40,041 bases of DNA from Deinococcus seoulensis. GTDB taxonomy: Bacteria; Deinococcota; Deinococci; Deinococcales; Deinococcaceae. Below, one piece after another: positions 21,072 through 31,598 of the stretch. The notes beneath the pieces are model-generated. The model was not told where the DNA came from and ran no database searches. It saw nothing but the letters and a program-made list of their open reading frames with translations. The stretch's first letter is position 1, and each line of letters begins with the position of its first letter. The stretch spans positions 1 through 40,041 of the forward strand of contig NZ_BMQM01000034.1 of assembly GCF_014648115.1 (NCBI RefSeq), given 5' to 3'. The translations under genes and the position numbers were made by a program.

Positions 21072-21967
21072 TACCAGGCGCCTTCCAGCGTCACGCGCGC
21101 CGTGCCCGCGAGGCTCTGGCCGGGGTGCAGGACGCGCAGGTCCACGCCCGCCACGCCCTGCGCCGCGAGGTTGAACGCGTCGGTCGCGTGCGATACCGGT
21201 TCGACGGCCAGACTGCCGTCCGGGGCGGTGAACACGACCACGTGCGAGTACACGTTGTCGGCCGTGACGGTCAGCGCCCGCTCGCCCCAGTCCAGGCGGG
21301 CCAAGCCGTCCCACGCGGTGTACGTGCGGTCGATGTGCCGCTCGCCGACCGGGCTGGGCGCGCGGTAATCCTCGGCGGGCTGCACGGGCCGCGCGCCGCC
21401 CAGCGTCAACAGGCGTTCGTCGGTGTCGTACGTCAGGTCCGCGCCCACCTGTAACGCCGGGTCCACGCCCTCCTGCACGCGCGCGAAGTACGGGTGCAGG
21501 CCCAGCCCGGCGGGCATGTCGGTCGTGTCCTCGTTCGTCAGGGTGACGGTCGTGTCGAAGTGCGGGCCGTGCAGGCGGTACTCGACGTGCGCCGTGAACG
21601 CCCACGGCCAGTTGATGTCCGCAAAGGCGCGGCTGTCGAACGTGCAGCGCAGGTGCGAGTCCGACACCCGCTCGACCTGCCACGGGCGGTTGCGTACGTC
21701 CCCGTGCTGCGCCAGTCCGTCTTTCGTGTTCACGCGCAGGGGCACGTCGCGGCCCGCGAACGTGAAGTGCGCGTCCCGGATGCGGTTACTGAACGGCAGC
21801 AGCGTGAAACTCGCGCACTGACTGCTGGTCTGCACGTCCGACAGGTCCACGTGCCGCATGACCGGGCGGCCCGACGCGGCGCGCAGGTTCAGGATGCTGG
21901 CCCCCATCTCCGGCAGGACCTCCAGCTCGAAGGCGGGACTGGCGACACGCTCGACGCGCAGGGTCAA
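21071..21967 (-). CDS. Aldose 1-epimerase family protein
   Basis: A 298-residue GalM-type mutarotase that interconverts sugar anomers. Family landmarks: FSNRIRDAHFTFAG, LAQHGDVRNRPW (active-site His), and GLGLHPYF, with a C-terminal VEPVSHATDAF. Start TTG at 21967 overlaps the rlmB stop by TTGA, and no ATG or GTG fits before the first domain strand, so translation is probably coupled to rlmB. The gene's stop codon borders repeat copy A. Confidence 0.86.
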   Translation of the reverse strand: MTLRVERVASPAFELEVLPEMGASILNLRAASGRPVMRHVDLSDVQTSSQCASFTLLPFSNRIRDAHFTFAGRDVPLRVNTKDGLAQHGDVRNRPWQVERVSDSHLRCTFDSRAFADINWPWAFTAHVEYRLHGPHFDTTVTLTNEDTTDMPAGLGLHPYFARVQEGVDPALQVGADLTYDTDERLLTLGGARPVQPAEDYRAPSPVGERHIDRTYTAWDGLARLDWGERALTVTADNVYSHVVVFTAPDGSLAVEPVSHATDAFNLAAQGVAGVDLRVLHPGQSLAGTARVTLEGAW

Positions 21968-22674
21968 GACCGTCCCCGCGTCGCCTCGAACAGCAGGATG
22001 CCTGCCGCGACCGACGCGTTCAGGCTCTGCACCCGCCCGCGCACCGGAATGCTGACCAGCGCGTCGCACTTCTCGCGGACAAGGCGGCGCATGCCCTCGC
22101 CTTCCGCGCCGATCACCAGCGCCACCTTCCCGCTGAAATCGATGCGGCGCACGTCCTCGGCCGCCTCGCCCGCCGCGCCGTACACCCACACGTTCTCCTG
22201 CTTGAGCTGCTCGATCAGGCGCGGCAGGTTCTTCGTCTGCGCGACCGGCAGGTAACTCGTCGCTCCGGCCGCCGTCTTCGCCACGACCGGCGAGAGCGGC
22301 GCGCTGCGGCGTTCCTCGACGACCACGCCGTGCGCGCCCAGCACCTCCGCGCTGCGGATGATCGCCCCGAAATTCCGGGGGTCCGTGATGCCGTCCAGCA
22401 GCACGATCAGCAGGTCCTCGCCGCGCTGCTCGGCCAGCGCCAGGATGTCGTCCACGTCCGCCCAGGCCATGTCCTCGACCTCGGCCATCACGCCCTGATG
22501 CTGCGTGGTGCCCGCCAGCTGATCCAGCTCGATGCGGGGCGCGAAACGGAGTTTCACCCCGGACGCCTTGAGCTGCGCCACGAACGCTTCCTCCACACCA
22601 CGCGCGACCAGCACCTCGGACACGCGCCCGTCCTGAAGCGCCTCTAAAACCGGATTCCGACCGTACAGCAACAT
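21964..22674 (-). CDS. rlmB: 23S rRNA 2'-O-ribose methyltransferase RlmB-like (SpoU/TrmH family)
   Basis: A 236-residue SPOUT methyltransferase that methylates a ribose 2'-OH in rRNA (RlmB modifies G2251 of 23S in E. coli). An N-terminal substrate-binding domain begins LLYGRNPVLEAL; the knotted catalytic part has motif 1 DPRNFGAIIRSAE, motif 2 GAEGEGMRRL and motif 3 SLNASVAAGILLFE. The ATG at 22674 is supported by TACACT 6 nt upstream. First gene of a two-gene unit with galM. The exact RNA target could be tRNA or rRNA. Confidence 0.9.
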   Translation of the reverse strand: MLLYGRNPVLEALQDGRVSEVLVARGVEEAFVAQLKASGVKLRFAPRIELDQLAGTTQHQGVMAEVEDMAWADVDDILALAEQRGEDLLIVLLDGITDPRNFGAIIRSAEVLGAHGVVVEERRSAPLSPVVAKTAAGATSYLPVAQTKNLPRLIEQLKQENVWVYGAAGEAAEDVRRIDFSGKVALVIGAEGEGMRRLVREKCDALVSIPVRGRVQSLNASVAAGILLFEATRGRS

Positions 22675-22680
22675 GAGGGC

Positions 22681-22686
22681 AGTGTA
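22681..22686 (-). promoter_or_regulatory. -10 box (TACACT), leaderless rlmB
   Basis: TACACT, then 6 nt, then ATG at 22674. The repeat copy B starts 18 bp further upstream, so the promoter's -35 zone falls at the repeat edge. Confidence 0.65.
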
Positions 22687-22704
22687 CCCGCCCCGCCCGC
22701 TGTC

Positions 22705-22840
22705 ATACGGATTCCGTCTGTTTCGCCCTCCACCCGGAAGGACGCCGCCCCTGCCAATTCCACGCCCGGAACCCCTTTCCCTCCTACTCGCATCCGCTCG
22801 GATTGAGTGGCTTACAAAGCCATTCAATCGGAGTCCGTAT
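22705..22840 (+). repeat. Palindromic-ended repeat element, copy B (136 bp)
   Basis: Termini ATACGGATTCCG and CGGAGTCCGTAT (one mismatch in 12). The left arm continues TCTGTTTCGCC and the right end holds a 12-13-bp stem-loop (GATTGAGTGGCT with AGCCATTCAATC, one G-T pair). Flanking base is C on both sides. It fills the gap between rlmB and the NTF2-like gene, supplying the last base of the latter's TGA stop. Confidence 0.85.
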
Positions 22841-23238
22841 CAGGCGGGTGCCACCACGAACGCCGCGCTGTCGTAGTACGTGTGGAACGCCGTGACCTTC
22901 CCGCCGCTCAGTTCGATCAGGCTGACGCCCCGGTATTCCACCGGATGCCCGCCCCGAAGCTGCCCGGAAGCCGTCCACTCCATGACGCCCAGCCCGCCTG
23001 CCTCGTGGCTGTGCGTGAACTCGCTGCGGATCTCCTCGAAGTTCCCCAGGTACGTGTCCCAGAAGGCCTGCGCACCTGCCTCGCCTTCCCAGGTCTGCTG
23101 CGTCAGGTTGCGCAGGGTCACGTCCGGCGCGTGCAGCGCCAGCAGCGCGGTCACGTCGCCCGTCGCCTCGGCCTGCTGTAACGCCGCCATGAACGCCTGC
23201 GTGGTGGTCTGCCCGTCCGTCTGCTGATCGTTCGTCAT
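22840..23238 (-). CDS. NTF2-like/SnoaL-type small protein
   Basis: A 132-residue cone-shaped NTF2-like fold: TTQAFMAALQQAEATGDVTALLALHAPDVTLRN at the N-terminus, AQAFWDTYLGNF in the middle and a sheet ending VTAFHTYYDSAAFV. The family includes isomerases, cyclases and binding proteins, so no reaction can be assigned. ATG at 23238 begins just before the first helix; no clear ribosome site or near -10 box. Its stop codon is completed by repeat copy B. Confidence 0.8.
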   Translation of the reverse strand: MTNDQQTDGQTTTQAFMAALQQAEATGDVTALLALHAPDVTLRNLTQQTWEGEAGAQAFWDTYLGNFEEIRSEFTHSHEAGGLGVMEWTASGQLRGGHPVEYRGVSLIELSGGKVTAFHTYYDSAAFVVAPA

Positions 23239-23360
23239 GCACCCACCAGACCACCCCGCCGCGCCGCACCCCGTAACAAGACCCACCGAGCCAACGCCAC
23301 GTGAACACATGTCGCGCCGCATGAGCGCCAGCCCACGGCACGCTGAACCCCCGCAAGCAG

Positions 23361-23383
23361 AAACCCCCACGCGGGGTGGGGGT
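23361..23383 (-). terminator. Terminator of tRNA-Lys
   Basis: On the minus strand ACCCCCAC, loop CCCGC, GTGGGGGT, then TTCTGCTT, starting 7 nt after the tRNA end. Confidence 0.8.
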
Positions 23384-23389
23384 CTGTTC

Positions 23390-23465
<76 letters not shown>

Positions 23466-23477
23466 AGAGCGAGGGGA

Positions 23478-23506
23478 AGTATACGGGCAGGTGCGCGTCC
23501 TGTCAA
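23478..23506 (-). promoter_or_regulatory. tRNA-Lys promoter (-35 TTGACA, -10 TATACT)
   Basis: TTGACA (23501-23506) and TATACT (23478-23483) with exactly 17 nt between them, 13 nt upstream of the tRNA. The -35 box touches the end of folC. Confidence 0.9.
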
Positions 23507-23513
23507 GCCGGGT

Positions 23514-24722
23514 TCAGGGCGTGAGGGCCAGCAGCTGCGCCCGGACGTGTCCGGCGAGGTACAGGCTGCCGGTCACGAGCAGGGTGCCGCCGGGCGGGGT
23601 GAGGGTCAGGGCGCGGGTCAGGGCGGCCGTCATGTCGGAGGTGGCCTCGCCGCCGTGCGCTTCGGCGAGTTCCTGCGGGGGGGTGGCGAGGTCGCCGGGC
23701 GCGGTGAACACCCGCTGCCGGGTCAGGGGGAGCAGCGGGGCCAGGGTGGCGGCGGTGTCCTTGCGGGCCAGATTCCCGAACAGCAGCGTGTGGACCGGGG
23801 TGCCGCGCAGCGCGTCGGCCAGGGCGCGGGTGGCGTGCGGGTTGTGCGCCCCGTCGATCAGGACCGTGCGGCCGTCCACCTGAAAGCGTTCCAGGCGGGC
23901 GGGGTGCGCCGCGTTCAGGGCGGCGTCCACGCCCGGCCCGTACCCGAGGGTGCGGAGGGTCGCGGCGGCCAGCGCGGCGTTGCGGTGCTGGTGCAGTCCT
24001 TCCAGGCGGGGTGGGCGCGGCAGCGCGAACAGGGTGGGGTGGGTGTCCGGGGTCAGCAGGGGCGCCCCGGCCTGCGCGGCGGCAGCGGTGATCACGGTCA
24101 GGGCTGCGCCGGTCGCGGTGGTCAGCAGGGGCACGCCGGGCTGGGCCGCCCCGGCCTTGTCGGCGGCGATGGCTTCCACGGTGCCGCCCAGCACGCCCAC
24201 GTGGTCCAGGTCCACGTTCGTGATGACGGTCGCGGCCACGCGCGTCAGGGCCTGCGTGGCGTCGCTGCGGCCGCCCACTCCGGCCTCCATCACGGCGACC
24301 CCCACGCCCGCCCGCGCGAACTCCTGGCAGGCGAGGGCCAGCGTCAGGTCGAAGAACGCCGCGTCCGGCGCGCTGGCCTGCGCCCACGCGATGAACGCGG
24401 CGGTGCGGTCGGGCGGGAGGTTGGCGCCGTTCACGCGCACGCGCTCCTCGAAGTGCGTCAGGTGCGGACTGGTGAAGCGGCCCACCGGCACGCCCGAGGC
24501 GATCAGGCCCGCCTCCAGCATGGCGCAGGTGCTGCCCTTGCCGTTAGTGCCGATCACCCGGACGCTCTGAAACGCCTGTTGCGGGTCGCCCAGCTGCGCC
24601 AGCAGCGCCGCCGCGCCGTGCGGTCCGCGCGCCCGGCCCGCGCGGGTCCGGGAGTACAGCCAGTCGTAGTCCGGGCGGATGGGGGAGGAGCGGGCGGGGT
24701 CGTCGTCGTGCGCGGCGTTCAC
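23514..24722 (-). CDS. folC: Bifunctional dihydrofolate/folylpolyglutamate synthase
   Basis: Adds glutamate to dihydropteroate and extends the polyglutamate tail of folates; a Mur-ligase-type ATP enzyme. 402 residues. ATP loop GTNGKGST near residue 58, [17 protein letters not shown], the lysine segment [14 protein letters not shown], and [17 protein letters not shown] in the C-terminal domain are all diagnostic. Start GTG with TAGCCT 6 nt upstream. It is divergent from purE, and folate and purine synthesis are metabolically linked. Confidence 0.94.
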   Translation of the reverse strand: MNAAHDDDPARSSPIRPDYDWLYSRTRAGRARGPHGAAALLAQLGDPQQAFQSVRVIGTNGKGSTCAMLEAGLIASGVPVGRFTSPHLTHFEERVRVNGANLPPDRTAAFIAWAQASAPDAAFFDLTLALACQEFARAGVGVAVMEAGVGGRSDATQALTRVAATVITNVDLDHVGVLGGTVEAIAADKAGAAQPGVPLLTTATGAALTVITAAAAQAGAPLLTPDTHPTLFALPRPPRLEGLHQHRNAALAAATLRTLGYGPGVDAALNAAHPARLERFQVDGRTVLIDGAHNPHATRALADALRGTPVHTLLFGNLARKDTAATLAPLLPLTRQRVFTAPGDLATPPQELAEAHGGEATSDMTAALTRALTLTPPGGTLLVTGSLYLAGHVRAQLLALTP

Positions 24723-24728
24723 CCGTGC

Positions 24729-24734
24729 AGGCTA
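24729..24734 (-). promoter_or_regulatory. -10 box (TAGCCT), leaderless folC
   Basis: TAGCCT, then 6 nt, then GTG at 24722. Confidence 0.6.
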
Positions 24735-24781
24735 GCGCGCCCGGCCCGGACAGGGGGAAGCGCGGACCCGGCCGGGCCGGG

Positions 24782-24787
24782 TAGGAT
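24782..24787 (+). promoter_or_regulatory. -10 box (TAGGAT), leaderless purE
   Basis: TAGGAT, then 7 nt, then GTG at 24795. Only 47 bp separate this box from the divergent folC -10 box. Confidence 0.6.
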
Positions 24788-24794
24788 GCGGGCC

Positions 24795-25321
<527 letters not shown>

Positions 25322-25325
<4 letters not shown>

Positions 25326-26470
25326 CCACACCGACATCCGGCACCACACTGGGGCGTGACCTGACGCTGGGCATCCTGGGGGGCGGGCAGCTGGCGCAGA
25401 TGCTCGCGCTGGCCGCCATTCCGCTGGGCGTGCGCGTGACCGTGCTGGAACCCGACCCGCAGGCCCCGGCGCGCCTGTGCGCCCGGCACCTGCACGCCCC
25501 GTACACCGACCCGGCCGGGCTGGACGAACTGGCCGCGTGCGACGCCGTGACGCTGGAATTCGAGAACATCCCGGTCGAGGCGCTGGCCGCGCTGGAGGGC
25601 CGCGTGCCGGTCCGCCCGGCGGGGTCCCTGCTGGCCCGCAGCAAGCACCGCGCCCGCGAGAAACAGGCCCTGCGGGACGCCGGGGCCACCACCGCGCCCT
25701 TCGAGATCATCGAGGCGGAAGGCGACCTGAACGGCGCGCTGGAGCGGGTCGGCGGGCGCGGCATCCTGAAGACCAGCGAACTCGGGTACGACGGCAAGGG
25801 ACAGGCCCGCGTGAACACGGACGCCGAAGCGCGCGCCGCCTGGGCGGAACTGGGCCGCGTGCCGTGCGTGCTGGAGGGCTTCGTGCCCTTCGAGCGCGAG
25901 GTGAGCCTCGCCGTGGCGCGCACGCCGTCCGGGCAGGTGGCGTTCGGGCCGCTGGTCGAGAACGTCCACAGAGGCGGCATCCTGCGGACCAGCGTGTACC
26001 CCGCCCACGTCCCGGACGGCACCGCAGCCCGCGCCCGCGAACTGGCCCGCGCGGTCGCGGACGCCTGGAACCTGGAGGGGCTGATCACCCTGGAGTTCTT
26101 CGTGCTGCCCGGCGGCGACTTGCTGGTCAACGAGGTCGCGCCGCGCGTGCACAACAGCGGGCACCTCACGCAGGACGGCGGCGGGATCAGCCAGTTCGAG
26201 GCGCAGGTGCGCGCCGTGCTGGGCCTCCCGCTGAGCGACTGGGCGCCGCTGCACCCCACCGCCATGCTGAACGTCGTCGGCGTGGACGGCCCGGACGGGC
26301 AGCCCCTGGAACCCGACTGGGCCGCCATCGATGCCGTGAGCGGCACACGCGTTCACCTGTACCACAAGGCGCACCGGCACGGGCGGAAGGTGGGGCACGT
26401 GAACCTCGTCGCGCCCGACGCGCCGCAGCTGCGCGCCAACCTGGCCCGGCTGGAGGCACTGATTCCCTGA
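25322..26470 (+). CDS. purK: 5-(carboxyamino)imidazole ribonucleotide synthase
   Basis: ATP-grasp enzyme that carboxylates AIR to N5-CAIR, the substrate of PurE. 382 residues. N-terminal [40 protein letters not shown] of the ATP-grasp, the RPHNSGH-like element [14 protein letters not shown] (RVHNSGH), and [15 protein letters not shown]. Overlaps purE by 4 nt. No terminator is visible behind it. Confidence 0.95.
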
Positions 26471-26608
26471 CGGCCCAACGACAGCCCAGACCCTGACCGC
26501 CCAGGCCAGCTGACGCGCCGCTGACGGCCCCCGGAACCTCAAGGTCACCGGTAGTGGTGGTAAACGCGTTGCCAAGCCGGATTTCACGGCCCGGCGCGCG
26601 GCGCGCCC

Positions 26609-26614
26609 TACGCT
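26609..26614 (+). promoter_or_regulatory. -10 box (TACGCT), leaderless vanW-like gene
   Basis: TACGCT, then 6 nt, then ATG at 26621. Confidence 0.65.
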
Positions 26615-26620
26615 GGGGGC

Positions 26621-27793
26621 ATGAACCGCGCCCTGCTCTCCCTGCTGACCCTGTCGCTGGCCGCCAGCGCCCACGCCCAGGACGGCCCGTCCGACAGGCC
26701 CTTCAAGCTGATCTTCCGCACCACCGAACCCCGCATCCAGAAGGGCGAACTGCACCAGGACCCCATCATCAAATCCTGGGTGATTCCCGCTGAAGGCATC
26801 GCCGCCAGCCGCAAGTACGACAAGCTCAGCACCACCTTCACGCCGATCCTGGACCGCATCGAGCAGACCCTGAACGCCCGCGCGCCCAGAAACGCCATCT
26901 TCCGGAACGTGAAGGGCAGCTGGGTCGCGCAGGGCCAGACCGGCTGGACCTTCGACCGGGCCGCCACCAGCCATAACCTGTACGTCGCCATTCAGGGCGG
27001 CAAGGACAGCGCCGAGGTGGCCTTCAAACGCACCGAACCGGGCCGCAGCGCCGAGGTACTCGCGCGGCGGGGCGTGCTGTGGCACGTCGCCACCGGCCAG
27101 AGCAGCTACGCCGGCAGCCCGGACTTCCGCGAGAAGAACATCCTGGTCGGCGCGGCCAAACTGGACAACATGTTCGTCGCGCCAGGAGAGGAATTCGACT
27201 TCAACAAGTCCATCGGCGAGATCGACGCCAGCACCGGCTTCGTGAAGGGCTTCGTGATCAGCGGCGGCACCCTGACCAAGGAGGACGGCGGCGGCATCTG
27301 CCAGGTCAGCACCACCGTGTTCCGCGCGCTGTACCAGGCGGGCCTGCCCATCACGGAACGCCACGAGCACAGCCACCGCGTGTCGTACTACGATCCCGTC
27401 GGGTACGAGGCGACCGTGTACGCCCCGCAGAAGAACCTGCGCATGAAGAACGACACCGGCAAGCACATCTTCATCCAGGCCAGCTGGAACCGCGCCGACC
27501 AGACCCTGCGCTTCGACGTGTTCGGCGCGAACACCGGCCGCGAGGTCACGGTCAGCCGGCCCGTCGTGACCGACTTCAAGGCCCCCGCCGACCCCAGTTA
27601 CACCCCCGACGACCGCGTCGCCCTGGGCGGACAGCGGCAACTGGACCAGCCGGTGCAGGGCATGACCAGCGTCATCGAACGCACCATCAAGGTGGGCGGC
27701 AAGACCATCAGCAGCGACACCCTGAAAAGCGTGTATAAACCCTGGGGCGCCGTGTACGGCGTGAACCCCAATGACCCCCGCCTGAACCGCTGA
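26621..27793 (+). CDS. Secreted VanW family protein
   Basis: A 390-residue exported protein: signal peptide MNRALLSLLTLSLAASAHA, an N-terminal domain, then a VanW domain with LDNMFVAPGEEFDFNKSIG, GGGICQVSTTVFRALYQAG near residue 223 and ERHEHSHRVSYYDPVGYEATV. VanW domains occur in cell-envelope proteins and some vancomycin-resistance clusters, but their activity is unknown, and nothing here points to antibiotic resistance. Isolated gene with its own near-start -10 box. Confidence 0.9.
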   Translation: MNRALLSLLTLSLAASAHAQDGPSDRPFKLIFRTTEPRIQKGELHQDPIIKSWVIPAEGIAASRKYDKLSTTFTPILDRIEQTLNARAPRNAIFRNVKGSWVAQGQTGWTFDRAATSHNLYVAIQGGKDSAEVAFKRTEPGRSAEVLARRGVLWHVATGQSSYAGSPDFREKNILVGAAKLDNMFVAPGEEFDFNKSIGEIDASTGFVKGFVISGGTLTKEDGGGICQVSTTVFRALYQAGLPITERHEHSHRVSYYDPVGYEATVYAPQKNLRMKNDTGKHIFIQASWNRADQTLRFDVFGANTGREVTVSRPVVTDFKAPADPSYTPDDRVALGGQRQLDQPVQGMTSVIERTIKVGGKTISSDTLKSVYKPWGAVYGVNPNDPRLNR

Positions 27794-27807
27794 GTACACT
27801 GCGTTTA

Positions 27808-27965
27808 TCTTGTAGATAAACCGCGCGGAGCGCGTAGCAGAGGAAGGACGTTGAAGCGGGAATGGAGAGATTCCGGCGATTTCCCGGAATCTCGCAATGT
27901 TAGCTTCAACGTCCTTAAGCGGGCCGTGCCCCGCTGCGGTTTCCTACACCCGGTGTATGCGAAAT
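27808..27965. repeat. Nested-hairpin block in intergenic region
   Basis: Non-coding DNA packed with inverted repeats: GTTTATC with GATAAAC (from ~27812), CGCGC with GCGCG, a perfect 14-bp outer stem (27844-27857 with 27903-27916) enclosing a perfect 10-bp inner stem (27867-27876 with 27884-27893), AGCGGG with CCCGCT (27918-27935), TACACC with GGTGTA, and the palindrome CGAAATTTCG. No gene is seen. A TACACT at 27795-27800 could start a transcript at the first hairpin. Confidence 0.7.
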
Positions 27966-27992
27966 TTCGTGTCGTCCGCGCGCCGGGCGCGG

Positions 27993-27998
27993 TAGGGT
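27993..27998 (+). promoter_or_regulatory. -10 box (TAGGGT), leaderless small gene
   Basis: TAGGGT, then 6 nt, then GTG at 28005. Confidence 0.55.
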
Positions 27999-28004
27999 GG
28001 GCGG

Positions 28005-28322
28005 GTGATCCTGACAACACTGGCAATGGGACTGGTGGGCGGCGCGGCGGCGCTGACCGTGACAAGTCGGCTGTTCAGGCGCGCGGCCCGGCGCGGCGCG
28101 CCCACCGCCCCCGCAGGCGCCACCCGGCGCGACGGCGCGCAGGACGTGTACTGGGAAGCGCGGCTGCTGGCCGCCTGCCGCGGCAACCACGCCGCGCTGG
28201 AACGCCGCGTGAACAGCAAGGCCCGTCAGTTTCCGGGGCTGAAACGCTGGCAGCTGATGAGACTGGCGTACCTGGAACTCACCGAGCGCCGCCCATCGGG
28301 TCGCTCGGTACCCATCCGCTGA
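28005..28322 (+). CDS. Small membrane-anchored protein, function unknown
   Basis: A 105-residue protein with one N-terminal membrane helix (ILTTLAMGLVGGAAALTV), a basic stretch (RLFRRAARRG) and a cytoplasmic helical domain (DVYWEARLLAACRGNHAALERRVNSKARQFPG). No family recognised. GTG at 28005 is chosen from the -10 box and because the helix then starts at residue 2. Confidence 0.72.
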   Translation: MILTTLAMGLVGGAAALTVTSRLFRRAARRGAPTAPAGATRRDGAQDVYWEARLLAACRGNHAALERRVNSKARQFPGLKRWQLMRLAYLELTERRPSGRSVPIR

Positions 28323-28419
28323 GCGCGCAGCCGACCGTACATCCGCCTGGGCATCTGGCCGGGCACTGACGGCCTGCGGTAGGTCATCCGGCTGGTGGTG
28401 TGCCCCGCCGCGCGGCCAC

Positions 28420-28425
28420 TACACT
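28420..28425 (+). promoter_or_regulatory. -10 box (TACACT), leaderless acetyltransferase gene
   Basis: TACACT, then 7 nt, then ATG at 28433. Confidence 0.65.
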
Positions 28426-28432
28426 GCCGGGC

Positions 28433-29002
28433 ATGGTGACTGCCGAAGCCCTGAATGCCGTTCCCGCCGAACTGCGCACCGACCGCCTGCTGCTGCGCCG
28501 CCCCGACCCGGCCGACGCCCGCGCGCTGGTGGGGGCCGTGAACGCCTCGCTGCCCGAATTGCAGCGCTGGATGCACTGGGCGCAGCACCCCATGACCGAG
28601 GACGCCTCGCGCGAGAACCTGCGCTCGGCCGCCGAGAAATTCGACACGCGCGAGAACCTGCGCTACCACGTCTGGGACGCCAGCGGCACCGAACTGATCG
28701 GCAGCAGCGGCTACCACGCCCTGAACTGGCTGATTCCGCGCGGCGAGATCGGGTACTGGATCGCCACGCCGCACACCGGGCGCGGCTATGCCCGCGAGGT
28801 CGCGCAGGCCCTGACGGACCTCGCCCTGAACACCCTGCGCCTGCGCCGCCTGGAGATCCGCTGCGACCCGCAGAACGAACGCAGCGCCCGCATTCCCGCC
28901 GCGCTGGGGTACACCCTGGACGCCCACCTCGTGAACGACGACGTGGACCCCCGCGACCACACGCGCCTGCGTGACACGCTGGTGTTCTCGAAAGTGCAGT
29001 GA
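28433..29002 (+). CDS. GNAT acetyltransferase, RimJ/RimL type
   Basis: A 189-residue N-acetyltransferase using acetyl-Co[17 protein letters not shown] is the RimJ/RimL-type start, [12 protein letters not shown] and [24 protein letters not shown] form motif A with the acetyl-CoA loop, and [21 protein letters not shown] is the C-terminal motif. Candidates for substrate include ribosomal proteins or small amines. Convergent with argB. Confidence 0.88.
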   Translation: MVTAEALNAVPAELRTDRLLLRRPDPADARALVGAVNASLPELQRWMHWAQHPMTEDASRENLRSAAEKFDTRENLRYHVWDASGTELIGSSGYHALNWLIPRGEIGYWIATPHTGRGYAREVAQALTDLALNTLRLRRLEIRCDPQNERSARIPAALGYTLDAHLVNDDVDPRDHTRLRDTLVFSKVQ

Positions 29003-29007
29003 CGCCA

Positions 29008-29051
29008 GCTCAGGGCGTGATGTGCCCGCAGAGGACGCTCAGGGCGTGATG
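29008..29051. repeat. 15-bp direct repeat at argB 3' end
   Basis: GCTCAGGGCGTGATG occurs at 29008-29022 and again at 29037-29051, the second copy including the argB stop codon. The first copy looks like a duplicated gene end. Confidence 0.7.
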
Positions 29052-29788
29052 CGTGTGCCGGCCTCGCCCCGCGTGGCGGCGGCCAGCACCCCGGCCTGCA
29101 TGCCGCTGGCGATCACCGCGAACGGCGCGCCCCGGTCCAGGGCGTCCAGCGCGGCCCGCACCTTGGGGATCATGCCGCCCGCAATCCAGCCCTGCGCGAC
29201 GCCCTCCTCGACCTCGGCGCGGGTGAGGGTCGCGGCGCGGCTGGCCGGGTCGGGGTAGGCGCGGTACACGCCGTCCACGTCCGTCAGGAACACGATGCCG
29301 TCGTTCAGGGCGCCCGCCACGGCTCCGGCGGCGGTGTCGGCGTTCACGTTCAGTGCCTCGCCGTCCGGGCCGAGTGCCACGCAGCCCAGCACGGGCGTGA
29401 TCCCGGCGCCCAGCAGCGTGCGGAGCAGCGCGGCGTTCACGCCGGTCACGCGGCCCACGCGGCCCAGGTCGGGGTCCAGCACCTCGGCGCGCAGCAGGGC
29501 ACTGTCGCGGCCCATCAGGCCCACGGCGGCCCCCACGTCCTGCGAGAGCTGCTTGTTCAGCTGGCACAGCGCCATCTCGACCACGTCCATGGCCTGCGGG
29601 GTGGTCACGCGCAGCCCGCCCCGGAATTCACTGGTCACGCCGCGCGCCGCGAGTTCCCGCTCGATGACCGGGCCGCCTCCGTGCACGACCACCACCGGGT
29701 ACTCGGCGCGCAGCGCGGCAATCTCGGCGGCAACGGCGCGCCGCAGGTCCAGGCTTTTCATGGCATTCCCGCCGTACTTGACGATCAC
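29039..29788 (-). CDS. argB: Acetylglutamate kinase
   Basis: Phosphorylates N-acetylglutamate, the second step of arginine synthesis. 249 residues. [18 protein letters not shown] and [16 protein letters not shown] bind substrate and [16 protein letters not shown] is the C-terminal signature. GTG start with TACACT 6 nt upstream. It sits alone; no other arg synthesis genes are in view, though an arginase gene lies 2.8 kb away. Confidence 0.95.
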   Translation of the reverse strand: MIVKYGGNAMKSLDLRRAVAAEIAALRAEYPVVVVHGGGPVIERELAARGVTSEFRGGLRVTTPQAMDVVEMALCQLNKQLSQDVGAAVGLMGRDSALLRAEVLDPDLGRVGRVTGVNAALLRTLLGAGITPVLGCVALGPDGEALNVNADTAAGAVAGALNDGIVFLTDVDGVYRAYPDPASRAATLTRAEVEEGVAQGWIAGGMIPKVRAALDALDRGAPFAVIASGMQAGVLAAATRGEAGTRITP

Positions 29789-29794
29789 GCACAG

Positions 29795-29800
29795 AGTGTA
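29795..29800 (-). promoter_or_regulatory. -10 box (TACACT), leaderless argB
   Basis: TACACT, then 6 nt, then GTG at 29788. The box lies in a 2 x 14-bp tandem duplication (29796-29823). Confidence 0.6.
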
Positions 29801-29888
29801 CGGCGTGGGGTGTACGGCGTGGCACCAGGAGGCCGCGAACGTCAGTGCCGGGGCAGGGTCTGCCGCGGGAGGGTCTGCCGGGGCAGAG

Positions 29889-30395
29889 TCACCGCACCAG
29901 GTTCAGCGGGTCGGATTCCGGCGTGCGGCGCGGCGGGCCGGACAGCGGCTTGGCGTACCAGGTCATGACCGGGCGGGCGTCCAGCGCGAACGAGTACCCC
30001 TGACGTTCCCAGAAACGTGCGCCGCGCGGGTTGTTGCCCAGCACGCTCGCCAGGATGCGGGTCGTGCCCGGTGGGGCGTGCGTTTCGAGGTGCCGGACGA
30101 CCTGTTCACCCAGGCCCTGCGACTGCCGGTCCTCGCGGATCAGCAGCAGGTTGATGGTCAGGTCACCGGGTTCCGGGTAGTCGCGTTTGCAGTCCAGACT
30201 GCCGACCAGTTCGCCCTGGTCGTCATGCACGAGTTCCATGGAACGGCGCGGGTCAAGCAGCGCAATTTCGACGTCCCGCTGCACCTCGCTCAGGGACGGC
30301 ACGCGCGCACTGATCAGGTCGAAATACCCGGGCGCGGACGTGTACAGACGGTGAAGCAGCGGCGCGTGGTGCAGCGCCAGCGGCGTAACGTTCAA
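29889..30395 (-). CDS. GNAT acetyltransferase
   Basis: A 168-residue N-acetyltransferase: [27 protein letters not shown] is motif A with the acetyl-CoA pyrophosphate loop (RQSQGLG), followed by [24 protein letters not shown]. The TTG at 30395 is preferred because GGGAGG stands 7 nt upstream; an in-frame ATG five codons earlier (30410) is the alternative and has no ribosome site. Substrate unknown. Confidence 0.82.
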   Translation of the reverse strand: MNVTPLALHHAPLLHRLYTSAPGYFDLISARVPSLSEVQRDVEIALLDPRRSMELVHDDQGELVGSLDCKRDYPEPGDLTINLLLIREDRQSQGLGEQVVRHLETHAPPGTTRILASVLGNNPRGARFWERQGYSFALDARPVMTWYAKPLSGPPRRTPESDPLNLVR

Positions 30396-30545
30396 GGTAA
30401 AGCCTCCCATCCGGCAGGGCGGGCGAGTGAATGGATGATTCGGATGCCGGTCTGCCCCAGTGTACCGCGCGCCCGCCGGACCCCGGTGAACGCCGCCGCC
30501 GGGGGAATTCAGCGCAGGTTCACCCTGCGGGGGAAGGGCGTGCGC

Positions 30546-30551
30546 TACCCT
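30546..30551 (+). promoter_or_regulatory. -10 box (TACCCT), leaderless dus gene
   Basis: TACCCT, then 6 nt, then ATG at 30558. Confidence 0.6.
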
Positions 30552-30557
30552 GCGGGG

Positions 30558-31594
<1,037 letters not shown>

Positions 31595-31598
<4 letters not shown>

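Noticed and set aside
26621..27793. Vancomycin-resistance determinant
   Set aside because: The VanW domain alone is not a resistance gene; no van ligase, dehydrogenase or dipeptidase genes are nearby.
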